DNA from: Paraburkholderia atlantica
GTDB lineage: Bacteria > Pseudomonadota > Gammaproteobacteria > Burkholderiales > Burkholderiaceae
Length of the DNA stretch: 64,000 bases
NCBI RefSeq assembly: GCF_009362785.1
Contig: NZ_WHNQ01000007.1
Span: forward strand, 62,001-126,000
Reading direction: 5' to 3'
Shown: in pieces, positions 1-10,242 of the stretch
How positions within the stretch are numbered: the stretch's first letter is position 1
How the letters are laid out: each line of letters opens with the position of its first letter
Notes under the pieces: generated by a model
Database searches by the model: none
What the model was told of the DNA's origin: nothing
What the model saw: only the letters and a program-made list of their open reading frames with translations
Program-made: the position numbers and the translations under genes

Positions 1-217
1 ACACGCGGCCGACCGTTGTGAGTGTGACGCTACGCGTGGTTCGCTCGAAGAGACGCACGCCGAGCGCTTCCTCGAGCTTGTCGATCCGACGACTCAAGGC
101 CGGTTGCGAAATGCTCACCGCCTCGGCGGCCTTGCGGAAGCTGCCCAGCTCCACCACCGCGCGAAATGCCTGCAAGTCGTTCAAGTCGAAGTTGACGCCC
201 ACGACCGGTCTCCGCAT
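1..217 (-). CDS. LysR-family transcriptional regulator, N-terminal part (runs off the window)
   Basis: Only the first 72 codons are in the window; the rest lies left of base 1. The visible part is a typical LysR DNA-binding winged helix-turn-helix. A residue run like DLNDLQAFRAVVELGSF is followed by AAEAVSISQPALSRRIDKLE and then GVRLFERTTRSVTLT, the standard LTTR order of helices, recognition helix and wing. The start at 217 is the ATG that gives the usual 8-10 residue lead before the first helix. The next gene (a GFA protein) is co-directional, 42 bases upstream in transcription order, so it need not be the regulatory target. The effector domain is not visible, so no ligand or target can be proposed. 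Confidence 0.9.
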   Translation of the reverse strand, partial: MRRPVVGVNFDLNDLQAFRAVVELGSFRKAAEAVSISQPALSRRIDKLEEALGVRLFERTTRSVTLTTVGRV

Positions 218-259
218 CTTGGAATCCGATTATTTTGCATTATTCAGGAGACGCAGCGA

Positions 260-667
260 TCAAAGATGCCGCGTTTGCTCGGGCGGATTGCCCCAGTCAT
301 TGTGCAACCCATCGCGATAAGTCACGGGCGCACTCAACGCCGCATCGAGATCGAGTTCATCGAGACACATGATGTTGACGTTGATATACGGATACCCCGT
401 GCCGTTCGGCATATCGATCCGATCGAATACATGGACCCCGCAGCGCCGGCAGAACGGATGATGCGCGACCGCATTTTTCCCCTGATATTCGCTGAGCGCG
501 GCTTCGTCCGAAAGCAGACGAAAGTCCTCCCGGCGAACCTGCACGTGCCAGAATCGCAGCCTGCTGCAATAACTGCAATTGCATTTCGACGTGCCTTCGT
601 CGAAATCGATGCGAGCCTCGAACTTCACGGATTGGCAATGGCAACTTCCGAGGTACGTGCGCAGCAT
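260..667 (-). CDS. GFA/CENP-V family zinc-binding protein
   Basis: A protein of about 135 residues with the glutathione-dependent formaldehyde-activating (GFA) fold. An N-terminal SCHCQSV motif supplies the first Cys pair, CNCSYCSRL the second set, and FCRRCGVHVFDR the third, giving the usual Zn-coordinating Cys set of small Mss4-like proteins. The ATG at 667 is preferred over an upstream start at 697 because a GGAG sits seven bases before it. Family members in proteobacteria are mostly uncharacterised; a role in adding glutathione to formaldehyde is known for one branch only and is not implied here. A second GFA protein lies at 26861-27262. The neighbours give no pathway. Confidence 0.85.
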   Translation of the reverse strand: MLRTYLGSCHCQSVKFEARIDFDEGTSKCNCSYCSRLRFWHVQVRREDFRLLSDEAALSEYQGKNAVAHHPFCRRCGVHVFDRIDMPNGTGYPYINVNIMCLDELDLDAALSAPVTYRDGLHNDWGNPPEQTRHL

Positions 668-697
668 GGGGTTCTCCGAGGTTGAGGACCGCTGCAA

Positions 698-982
698 TTA
701 TGGACGGCACGACTTCGCGCTGCCAACGCACGAGCCGTCGCAACCCTCGCAGTAATGACGGTCGCGCACCGCGCGATCCACGCGCCAGACATTCGCCGCA
801 ACCGGCTGCGCCGTCCCCACCGAGCGGCCGTTTTCCCGCGCATGAAAGCTCGGCTCGCCCGCCTTGCCGCGGCGGATCGCTTCATCGATGCCCGGCTCGC
901 CGAACACCGCTTTCAGTTCGGCCACGAACGCCGCGATCTCGGGCATCGGATGCCCGGCCGGCTTGCGCACTCGCATGTCCAT
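698..982 (-). CDS. Small conserved protein with a C-terminal Cys cluster, divergent from imuA
   Basis: Encodes 94 residues. The N-terminal two thirds is a compact, charged helical segment (PEIAAFVAELKAVFGEP..IDEAIRRGKAGEPSF.ARENGRSVG). The C-terminus carries HYCEGCDGSCVG and then another Cys, a CxxCxxxC-like metal-binding arrangement. I recognise the core as a small conserved Burkholderiaceae hypothetical but cannot assign a function. The start at 982 gives a GGGAG ribosome site; a later Met at 946 is possible. The gene is divergent from imuA, and the LexA box at 1039-1054 lies 56 bases upstream of its start, so SOS co-control is a reasonable inference but is not shown. Confidence 0.6.
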   Translation of the reverse strand: MDMRVRKPAGHPMPEIAAFVAELKAVFGEPGIDEAIRRGKAGEPSFHARENGRSVGTAQPVAANVWRVDRAVRDRHYCEGCDGSCVGSAKSCRP

Positions 983-1038
983 TCATCCGCTCCCGAAAAA
1001 AGTGCCTATTCGCCATATCTTAAAAACGATGTAGGATA

Positions 1039-1054
1039 CTGTATATCCATACAG
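1039..1054. promoter_or_regulatory. LexA (SOS) box upstream of imuA
   Basis: The sequence CTGTATATCCATACAG fits the CTGT-N8-ACAG LexA operator of beta- and gammaproteobacteria almost perfectly, including the central TATA-rich spacer. It lies 12 bases before the imuA start and 56 bases before the divergent gene at 698-982. The imuA-imuB-dnaE2 cassette is a known member of LexA regulons, which supports the call. Confidence 0.9.
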
Positions 1055-1066
1055 GTATTTTCGCAA

Positions 1067-1774
1067 ATGACAACCGCCCTGCCAGCACCGGAAGCCATTC
1101 ACCCGTCCTTGTGGCGGGCGTCCCAGCTTGGCGCTGGCCGCGGCCGCAGCGTCGATACCGGCTATCCGGCCCTGTCGGCGGAATTGCCCGGCGGCGGCTG
1201 GCCGCTCGGCGCGCTGGTCGATCTGCTGGTGCAGCAGGCCGGCGTCGGCGAACTGCGGCTGTTGCAGCCGGCGCTCAGCGCCGTCGGCGAGCGTCCGGTC
1301 GCCTTCGTGCAGCCGCCGCATACGCCGGACGGCCTCGGGCTGAACTACATCGGCCTGTCGCTGCAGCAGGTGCTACGCATCAATGCGCCGAAAACCGCCG
1401 ACGCGCTGTGGTCCGCCGAGCAGATCCTGCGCGCCGGCAGTTGCGGCGCGCTGATCTTCTGGGCGCAGTACGCGCAGGCGTCGTCGCTGCGCCGGCTGCA
1501 TCTGGCCGCGCAGTCGTCGGAGACGCTGTTCATCATGGTGCGGCCGCTCGCCACCGCGCAGGACGCGTCGCCCGCGCTGCTGCGGCTCGCGCTCAGGCCA
1601 TCGGCCGAAGGTCTGACCATCGACATCGTGAAACGACGAGGGCCCGCTCGCGCAGAGCCCCTGTCGATTCCCCTTCAACCCACTCCCGTTCTGCTTTCCC
1701 GACATGCGCGTCTTTCTCGCCGTTCATCTGCCAAAGTTGCCGCTCGAGGTCTTCAGACCGAAGTGGTCGCCTGA
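1067..1774 (+). CDS. imuA: ImuA, RecA-like accessory protein of the mutasome
   Basis: Encodes 235 residues of the ImuA/SulA-like family. The N-terminus (LWRASQLG....TGYPALSAELPGGGWPLGALVDLL) and the central LGLNYIGLSLQQVLRI..TADALWSAEQILRAGSCGALIFW segment are typical of betaproteobacterial ImuA. Such proteins resemble a truncated RecA core and help recruit ImuB and DnaE2 to lesions. The ATG at 1067 is chosen because it follows the LexA box directly; the frame stays open upstream, but that part has no family resemblance. The 3' end overlaps imuB by 71 bases in another frame, so the two are translationally linked. Expression is likely SOS-induced. Confidence 0.93.
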   Translation: MTTALPAPEAIHPSLWRASQLGAGRGRSVDTGYPALSAELPGGGWPLGALVDLLVQQAGVGELRLLQPALSAVGERPVAFVQPPHTPDGLGLNYIGLSLQQVLRINAPKTADALWSAEQILRAGSCGALIFWAQYAQASSLRRLHLAAQSSETLFIMVRPLATAQDASPALLRLALRPSAEGLTIDIVKRRGPARAEPLSIPLQPTPVLLSRHARLSRRSSAKVAARGLQTEVVA

Positions 1775-3173
1775 GCCCGCGCATGGCTGCGCGGTGCTGG
1801 AGAAAGACAAGGTGGTCATGGCCGATCCCGCCGCGCGCTCGGCAGGCGTGCGTGCGGGCATGAAGCGCGGCGGCGTGCTGACGCTGTCGCCGGAAACCGA
1901 GATGTACGAGCGCGATAGCGGCCGCGAAGCGGCGGCCCATCGCGAGGTGGGGATCGCGCTGATGCGCTTCTCGCCCGAAGTCGCGCTGCTCGACGAGGCG
2001 ACGGTGGTCGTCGAGATCGGCGCGAGTCTGCGGCTCTTTGGCGGCCTGCTCGCGCTGTGCCGAGGCGCGAAAGCCATCCTCGATGCGCTCGGCTTCACCG
2101 CGCGCATCAGTGCCGCGCCGACCGGCCAGGGCGCGTGGCTGCTCGCGAAGTTCGGCAACCGCCGCGTGCTGAAGCTGGCATCGCTCGAACAGCGCCTCGC
2201 TGCCCTGCCGATGCTCGCCGTGCCCGAAGTCCGCCCGTTCGCCGACTGGTTCACGGGCCTCGGTTGCGAGCGCATCGCCGATCTGCGCCGCCTGCCCCGC
2301 GCCGGCTTGCAGCGCCGCTGCGGCGAACATCTGCTCGACTCGCTCGACCGCGCATTCGGGACCGCGCCTGAACTGTTCGACTGGCTCGAACTGCCACCCA
2401 CGTTCTCGGCGCGCATCGAGATGCCGGACCGGCTCGAACACGCGGATGGCGCGGTGTTCGGCGCGCAGCGGCTCGTCGTGCAACTGTGCGGATGGCTGTG
2501 TGCGAAACAGCTGGCGGTCAGCGGCATTCGCCTGTCGCTCGAACACGAGCGCGGCCGCAATGCGATCGAGCCGACCACGATCGACATCGCACTTGGCGAG
2601 CCGACCTGGCGCGAAGAACATCTGATGCGGTTGCTGAAGGAGCGGCTGCATCGCATCGAGCTCGCCGCGCCCGTGATTGCGTTGCGGCTCGATGCGTCGA
2701 ACGTCGAGTCGGCCGCGCCCGCGTCCGATACGCTGTTTCCCGAACCGGGCGGCTCGCAGGAAGACCACGAGCGCCTGCTCGAACTGCTGGTCGCGCGGCT
2801 CGGCGAAGAGAACGTGCTGAAGCCCGCGCCGAGCGCCGATCATCGCCCGGAGATCGCGAACCGCTGGCTGCCGGTGTCGCAGCCGGTCAAACCCGAACCG
2901 CTGCCGCAGAATCTGCCGCGCCCGACGTGGATGCTCGACACGCCGGTGCGTCTGTTGATGCGCCAGCACCGCCCGTTCTATGGCTCGCCGTTGCGCATGG
3001 TGTCGCCGGGCGAGCGCATCGAGAGCGGCTGGTTCGACGGCGAACTCGTCACGCGCGATTACTTCGTCGCGCAGGCGGACGACCAGAGCTGCTACTGGAT
3101 CTACCGCGAGCGCGTGAGCAGCCGCGACGCGGAAGAAGAGCAACGCTGGTTCCTTCATGGCCTGTTCGGCTGA
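1704..3173 (+). CDS. imuB: ImuB, catalytically inactive Y-family polymerase homologue
   Basis: Encodes 489 residues. It begins FLAVHLPKLPLEVF, where active Y-family polymerases have an acidic metal-binding motif; that DxD is missing here, as expected for ImuB. The finger and palm-like part (LLDEATVVVEIGASLRLFGG, ISAAPTGQGAWLLAKFG), a helix-hairpin-helix (GCERIADLRRLPRAGLQRRCG) and the little-finger region follow. The C-terminus ends with the family signature (YWIYRERVS..., WFLHGLFG). ImuB links the beta clamp, ImuA and DnaE2 in error-prone lesion bypass. The start overlaps imuA by 71 bases and dnaE2 follows after 32 bases, consistent with one SOS operon. Confidence 0.95.
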   Translation: MRVFLAVHLPKLPLEVFRPKWSPEPAHGCAVLEKDKVVMADPAARSAGVRAGMKRGGVLTLSPETEMYERDSGREAAAHREVGIALMRFSPEVALLDEATVVVEIGASLRLFGGLLALCRGAKAILDALGFTARISAAPTGQGAWLLAKFGNRRVLKLASLEQRLAALPMLAVPEVRPFADWFTGLGCERIADLRRLPRAGLQRRCGEHLLDSLDRAFGTAPELFDWLELPPTFSARIEMPDRLEHADGAVFGAQRLVVQLCGWLCAKQLAVSGIRLSLEHERGRNAIEPTTIDIALGEPTWREEHLMRLLKERLHRIELAAPVIALRLDASNVESAAPASDTLFPEPGGSQEDHERLLELLVARLGEENVLKPAPSADHRPEIANRWLPVSQPVKPEPLPQNLPRPTWMLDTPVRLLMRQHRPFYGSPLRMVSPGERIESGWFDGELVTRDYFVAQADDQSCYWIYRERVSSRDAEEEQRWFLHGLFG

Positions 3174-3205
3174 CAGGCGCGGCTGATATGCGCGGATGAA
3201 CGGCC

Positions 3206-6200
3206 ATGGACACCACCTTCACGATGCTGCCGGCGTATGCCGAGCTGTTCTGCTTTTCCAACTTCACGTTTCTGCGCGGCGCATCGCACGCTGAGGAACT
3301 GGCCGAGCGTGCCGCGCAGCTCGGCTACTCCGCGCTCGCGATCACCGACGAATGCTCGCTCGCGGGGGTGGTGCGCGCGCATGTCGCGGCGAAGGAAGCG
3401 AAGCTGCCGTTCATCGTCGGTTCGTATTTCCGGCTCGTCAATGCCGATGGTTCGCCGGCCTTCGGCCTGATCCTGCTCGCCCGCAACCGCAACGGCTACG
3501 GCAATCTGTCCGAGCTGATCACGCTCGCGCGCATGCGCGCGCCCAAGGGCGAATACCGGCTCACGCCGCAGGATCTGTCGCGGCCGGAGAAGGAATATCG
3601 CCACCTGCTCGGCATGCCCGACTGCCTCGCGATTCTGGTGCCGGATTTCCCGGCCAGCGAAGACGCGCTCGACGCGCAGGTCGAATGGCTCGACGAAACC
3701 TTCACCGGCCGCGCATGGGTCGGCCTCGTGCTGCATCAGCGCGCGATGGACGACATGCATCGCGGCGCGGTCGAATTCGTCGCGAAGAGCCGCGACGTGC
3801 CCGTCGTCGCACTCGGCGAAGTCGTGATGCACGTGCGCTCGCGCAAGCCGCTGCAAGACACGATGACCGCGATCCGGGTCGGCAAACCGGTCCATGAGTG
3901 CGGCTACGATCTCGCGCCGAACGCCGAGCAGCATCTGCGCTCGCGGTTGCGCCTGGCCAACCTGTACCCGGAAGATGCGCTGGCCGCGACGGTCGACATC
4001 ATGAGCCGCTGCACGTTTTCGCTCGACGAGCTGCGCTACGAGTATCCCGACGAGCTGGTGCCGGCCGGCCATACGCCGGCCTCGTATCTTCGCCAGGAGA
4101 CCTATATCGGCGCGCAGCGGCGTTTTCCGGCGGGGATTCCGCATCACGTGCAGCAGCAGATCGAGCACGAACTCGAACTGATCGCGGACCTGCAATACGA
4201 GCCGTATTTCCTGACCGTCTATGACATCGTCCGTTTCGCGCGCAGTCAGCACATTCTGTGTCAGGGGCGCGGCTCGGCCGCGAACTCGGCGGTCTGCTAC
4301 TGCCTCGGCGTGACCGAGGTGGACCCCGCGCGCGGCAACATGCTGTTCGAGCGCTTCATCAGCAAGGAGCGCGGCGAGCCGCCGGATATCGACGTCGACT
4401 TCGAGCACCAGCGACGCGAAGAAGTGATCCAGTACATCTATCGCAAGTACGGCCGCGACCGGGCGGCGATCGCCGCGGCGGTGTCGACCTATCGTCCACG
4501 TGGTGCGCTGCGGGAAACGGGCAAGGCGCTCGGCGTCGATCCGCAGATCGTCGATGCGGTCGCGAAGTCGCATCACTGGTTCGATACCAGCCGGGATCTG
4601 CTCGCGCGTTTCGCGGAATCCGGCCTCGATCCGGACAAGCCGCTGATTCAGGCCTGGGCGAAGCTCGCCTCGCAACTGCTGAATTTTCCGCGCCACCTGT
4701 CGCAGCATTCGGGCGGCTTCGTGATCAGCCGCGGCAAGCTCACGCGGCTCGTGCCGGTGGAAAACGCGGCGATGGCCGACCGCTCGGTGATCGAGTGGGA
4801 CAAGGACGACCTCGAATCATTGGGCTTGCTGAAGGTCGACGTGCTCGCGCTCGGCATGCTGTCCGCGATCCGGCGCACGCTCGACCTCGTTTCGGAACAG
4901 CGCGGAGAACGTTTCGAAATGCAGGACATTCCGTCTGAAGATCCGGCGACCTACGCGATGATTTCAGCCGCCGATACGGTCGGCGTGTTCCAGATCGAAT
5001 CGCGCGCGCAGATGAGCATGCTGCCGCGCATGCAGCCGCGCACGTTCTACGACCTCGTCATCGAAGTCGCGATCGTGCGGCCGGGTCCGATTCAGGGCGG
5101 CGCCGTGCATCCGTACCTGCAGCGCCGCCAGGGCTTCGAGCCCGTCACCTATCCGAGCGACGCGTTGAAGACCGCGCTGGGCCGCACGCTCGGCGTGCCG
5201 ATCTTCCAGGAGCAGGTGATGCAGGTGGCGATTCTCGCGGCCGGCTTCACCGCCGGCGAAGCCGACCAGCTGCGGCGCGCGATGGCCGCGTGGAAACGCA
5301 AGGGCGGACTCGAAAAATACTATGACCGCATCGTGCTCGGCATGCAGGAGCGCGGTTACGATGAGGCCTTCGCCGAGGCGATCTTCGAGCAGATCAAGGG
5401 CTTCGGTGAATATGGCTTCCCCGAAAGTCACGCGGCCAGTTTCGCGCTGCTCGTCTATGCGAGCAGCTGGCTCAAGTGTCACGAACCGGAGGCATTTCTC
5501 GCCGCGATGCTGAACAGCCAGCCGATGGGCTTCTATTCGCCGTCGCAACTGGTTCAGGATGCGCAGCGGCACGGCGTCACGGTGTTGCCGGTCGATGTGA
5601 CGGTGAGCGGCTGGGACTCCTCGCTCGAACCGCGTGCGGGGGCGATGCGCCCCGCCGTGCGGCTCGGTCTTTCGCTGCTGCGCGGCATGAAGGACGGCGC
5701 CGCCGAACGGATCGAGAACGCGCGCGCGGTTCGTCCGTTCGCGAGCGTCAACGATCTCGCGCGCCGCGCGCAGCTCGACCGCAAAGACCTGCATGCGCTC
5801 GCGGATGCGAATGCGTTGGCAGCGCTCGCGGGAAACCGCCGCGAAGCGCTGTGGCAGTCGGTCGTCGCGGTGCCGGACAAGGATATGCTCGCGGCCGCGG
5901 CAACTCAGGACGAAACGCCCGAACTGGGCGCACCGAGCGAAGCGCACGACATCGTCGCCGACTACCGCTCGCTCGGCCTGACGCTGAACCGCCATCCGCT
6001 GGAACTGCTCAGGCCGCAGTTGCTCGCGAACCGGCTGATGCCGGCCTCGACGCTGCGGACTTATCGCCACGGCCGCCTCGCGCGCGGCTGCGGACTGGTG
6101 ACGGTGCGTCAGCGTCCTGGCACGGCCAAGGGCGTCGTGTTCGTCACGCTCGAAGACGAGACGGGCAACGTCAATGTGATCATCTGGCCGAGCCTGCTCG

Positions 6201-6355
6201 AAAAACAGCGCAAGGAAGCGCTGGGCGCCACGCTGCTCGCCGTGTACGGCACGTGGCAGTGTCAGGGAGAAGTACGGCATCTGGTCGCGCAGCGGCTCGT
6301 CGATATGTCTCATCTGCTGGGCGAGTTGCAAACGACGAGCAGAAACTTCTGCTGA
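3206..6355 (+). CDS. dnaE2: Error-prone DNA polymerase DnaE2 (ImuC)
   Basis: Encodes 1049 residues, the normal length for DnaE2. An N-terminal PHP domain (AELFCFSNFTFLRGASH.. through LAITDECSLAGVVRAH) is followed by the Pol III alpha palm with the catalytic PPDIDVDFEHQRREEV motif near residue 395. Next come the finger segment (FQIESRAQMSMLPRMQPRTFYDLVIE) and tandem helix-hairpin-helix region, and finally an OB-fold (KGVVFVTLEDETGNVNVIIWP). It performs translesion and mutagenic synthesis with ImuA and ImuB after DNA damage. A second possible start is the Met seven codons in. It is the last gene of the imu cassette; the SRAP gene follows 48 bases later. Confidence 0.96.
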   Translation: MDTTFTMLPAYAELFCFSNFTFLRGASHAEELAERAAQLGYSALAITDECSLAGVVRAHVAAKEAKLPFIVGSYFRLVNADGSPAFGLILLARNRNGYGNLSELITLARMRAPKGEYRLTPQDLSRPEKEYRHLLGMPDCLAILVPDFPASEDALDAQVEWLDETFTGRAWVGLVLHQRAMDDMHRGAVEFVAKSRDVPVVALGEVVMHVRSRKPLQDTMTAIRVGKPVHECGYDLAPNAEQHLRSRLRLANLYPEDALAATVDIMSRCTFSLDELRYEYPDELVPAGHTPASYLRQETYIGAQRRFPAGIPHHVQQQIEHELELIADLQYEPYFLTVYDIVRFARSQHILCQGRGSAANSAVCYCLGVTEVDPARGNMLFERFISKERGEPPDIDVDFEHQRREEVIQYIYRKYGRDRAAIAAAVSTYRPRGALRETGKALGVDPQIVDAVAKSHHWFDTSRDLLARFAESGLDPDKPLIQAWAKLASQLLNFPRHLSQHSGGFVISRGKLTRLVPVENAAMADRSVIEWDKDDLESLGLLKVDVLALGMLSAIRRTLDLVSEQRGERFEMQDIPSEDPATYAMISAADTVGVFQIESRAQMSMLPRMQPRTFYDLVIEVAIVRPGPIQGGAVHPYLQRRQGFEPVTYPSDALKTALGRTLGVPIFQEQVMQVAILAAGFTAGEADQLRRAMAAWKRKGGLEKYYDRIVLGMQERGYDEAFAEAIFEQIKGFGEYGFPESHAASFALLVYASSWLKCHEPEAFLAAMLNSQPMGFYSPSQLVQDAQRHGVTVLPVDVTVSGWDSSLEPRAGAMRPAVRLGLSLLRGMKDGAAERIENARAVRPFASVNDLARRAQLDRKDLHALADANALAALAGNRREALWQSVVAVPDKDMLAAAATQDETPELGAPSEAHDIVADYRSLGLTLNRHPLELLRPQLLANRLMPASTLRTYRHGRLARGCGLVTVRQRPGTAKGVVFVTLEDETGNVNVIIWPSLLEKQRKEALGATLLAVYGTWQCQGEVRHLVAQRLVDMSHLLGELQTTSRNFC

Positions 6356-6403
6356 CGCGGGCGCGCGAATGCGTATCATCGGAACAGCAAACGGAGGGCA
6401 TCC

Positions 6404-7363
6404 ATGTGCTATTCGGCTCAGATTCTGGCGGACTACCGGCGCTACGTCCGCATGTTCGGCGCGCAGATGAGCATCGAGGAATTCGCGCGACTTTTCTTCG
6501 AACGCGCTGAGGACAATCAGGCCAAGATTCCCAAAGCGATGGAAGACGCCTTCTCGGAACCGCAGTCCGACGCGGAACGGGAAGTCTGGGCGCTGATCGA
6601 GCGCTTCAGATCGCAGCAGACCGTGAAGCTCGAACAGGAACTGTTCAAACAGCGCACCCGCTTCGCCGATGCCGAGCGCTCTTTGCAGACCAAAGTCACG
6701 AAGGCGGCGACCGAGAGCCAACGGATCGCCAAAGACAAGATCGACCGCACGCTCGAACGGCTCGACGATCTGCGCCGGGTCGATCCCAAAGCAAGCGACT
6801 CGCGCATCTTTCCAGGCTACTACGCGCCGGTACTGGTGATGGAAAACGGCCAGCGCGTCGTCAAGCCGATGCGCTATCAGTGCCGCCTCGCCGGCAAGCC
6901 CGCCTCGCACGACACCCGCTATCCGGGCACGTACAACGCTCGTCGCGACAGTCTCGAAGGTTTCTGGAAGACACTATTCGGCTACTCGCATGGACTCGTG
7001 CTGGCCAGTTCGTTCTATGAGAACGTATCGCGCGCGCGGATGGAAGGCCGTGCACTGGCGCCCGGCGACAAAGATGAAAATGTCCGGCTGGAGTTCAGCC
7101 CCAATCCGCCCCACGACATGCTGGTCGCATGCTTATGGTCACGCTGGAGCGGCAAAGGCGAGCCCGATCTATTGTCCTTCGCGGCCATCACCGATGATCC
7201 GCCACCCGAGGTTGCCGCCGCCGGCCATGATCGCTGCATCATTCCGATCAAGCCCGAGCATATCGACGCATGGCTGAATCCCGATCCGCGCGATCTGGCA
7301 GCGTCGTACGCGATTCTCGATGACCGGGACCGGCCGTTCTACGAACATCGGATCGCAGCCTGA
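6404..7363 (+). CDS. SRAP (YedK/HMCES-type) abasic-site protein with a long coiled-coil insertion
   Basis: Encodes 319 residues of the SOS-response-associated peptidase family, which forms a thiazolidine crosslink to abasic sites in single-stranded DNA through Cys2. The protein starts MCYSAQ, so Cys2 is present after Met removal. The other conserved residues appear as Asn178 (GTYNARRDS), Glu206 (SFYEN) and His275 (AGHDRC). Most family members have about 220 residues; here roughly residues 25-128 form an extra, highly charged helical stretch (predicted coiled coil) between the Cys2 strand and the rest of the fold. An AACGGAGGG ribosome site precedes the ATG. Its place directly after the imu cassette fits a DNA-damage role. 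No LexA box of its own was seen. Confidence 0.9.
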   Translation: MCYSAQILADYRRYVRMFGAQMSIEEFARLFFERAEDNQAKIPKAMEDAFSEPQSDAEREVWALIERFRSQQTVKLEQELFKQRTRFADAERSLQTKVTKAATESQRIAKDKIDRTLERLDDLRRVDPKASDSRIFPGYYAPVLVMENGQRVVKPMRYQCRLAGKPASHDTRYPGTYNARRDSLEGFWKTLFGYSHGLVLASSFYENVSRARMEGRALAPGDKDENVRLEFSPNPPHDMLVACLWSRWSGKGEPDLLSFAAITDDPPPEVAAAGHDRCIIPIKPEHIDAWLNPDPRDLAASYAILDDRDRPFYEHRIAA

Positions 7364-7593
7364 ATACAGCACACGGTTTTCCGGGCCGCGCAATACGGTG
7401 TCGGATCATCCTTGCAATCTTCGCGCAGTAACATATTCTCGTTATGGATGTTCGTCGGCTGCCAAAGACTACCCGGTTGTAGCGGTCCGCAACAGGCGCG
7501 ATCCGGACCCCATCAATCATCGAAACGCCTGCACAGCGCGCCCGACACGATCCACACCTTCGGGCTCCCACTGCAAACACAGGAGACGTCGGT

Positions 7594-7713
7594 ATGGGCA
7601 AACATCCCGCGGCGGACGCTTCGCAGCAGACCGCGCTCGGCGGCGACCTGACCTATGCGCAGACGCACGTCACGGACCGCGCCGGGGTCACCGACTGGCT
7701 TTGGCCCTTCTGA
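7594..7713 (+). CDS. Possible small protein upstream of glgP (39 aa)
   Basis: An ATG with an AGGAG ribosome site ten bases upstream opens a 39-codon frame that ends 33 bases before glgP (MGKHPAADAS... ending VTDWLWPF). There is no signal peptide or membrane segment, and I do not recognise the sequence. The good ribosome site and the Trp-rich end argue for a real leader-type or small protein. High-GC chance frames of this length are common, so the call stays weak. The rest of the 7364-7593 interval shows no gene that I can support. Confidence 0.3.
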   Translation: MGKHPAADASQQTALGGDLTYAQTHVTDRAGVTDWLWPF

Positions 7714-7746
7714 ACCTCACGCGCAGCACGCACCGGGGAAAGCTCC

Positions 7747-10231
<2,485 letters not shown>

Positions 10232-10242
<11 letters not shown>

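Noticed and set aside
1593..3158. Long open frame (521 codons) antisense to imuB
   Set aside because: It is a composition shadow of a GC3-rich gene: low-complexity Arg/Ala/His-rich translation, no family motif, and imuB on the other strand is certain. The same holds for the long antisense frames opposite dnaE2, glgP, glgX, fadE and fadD.
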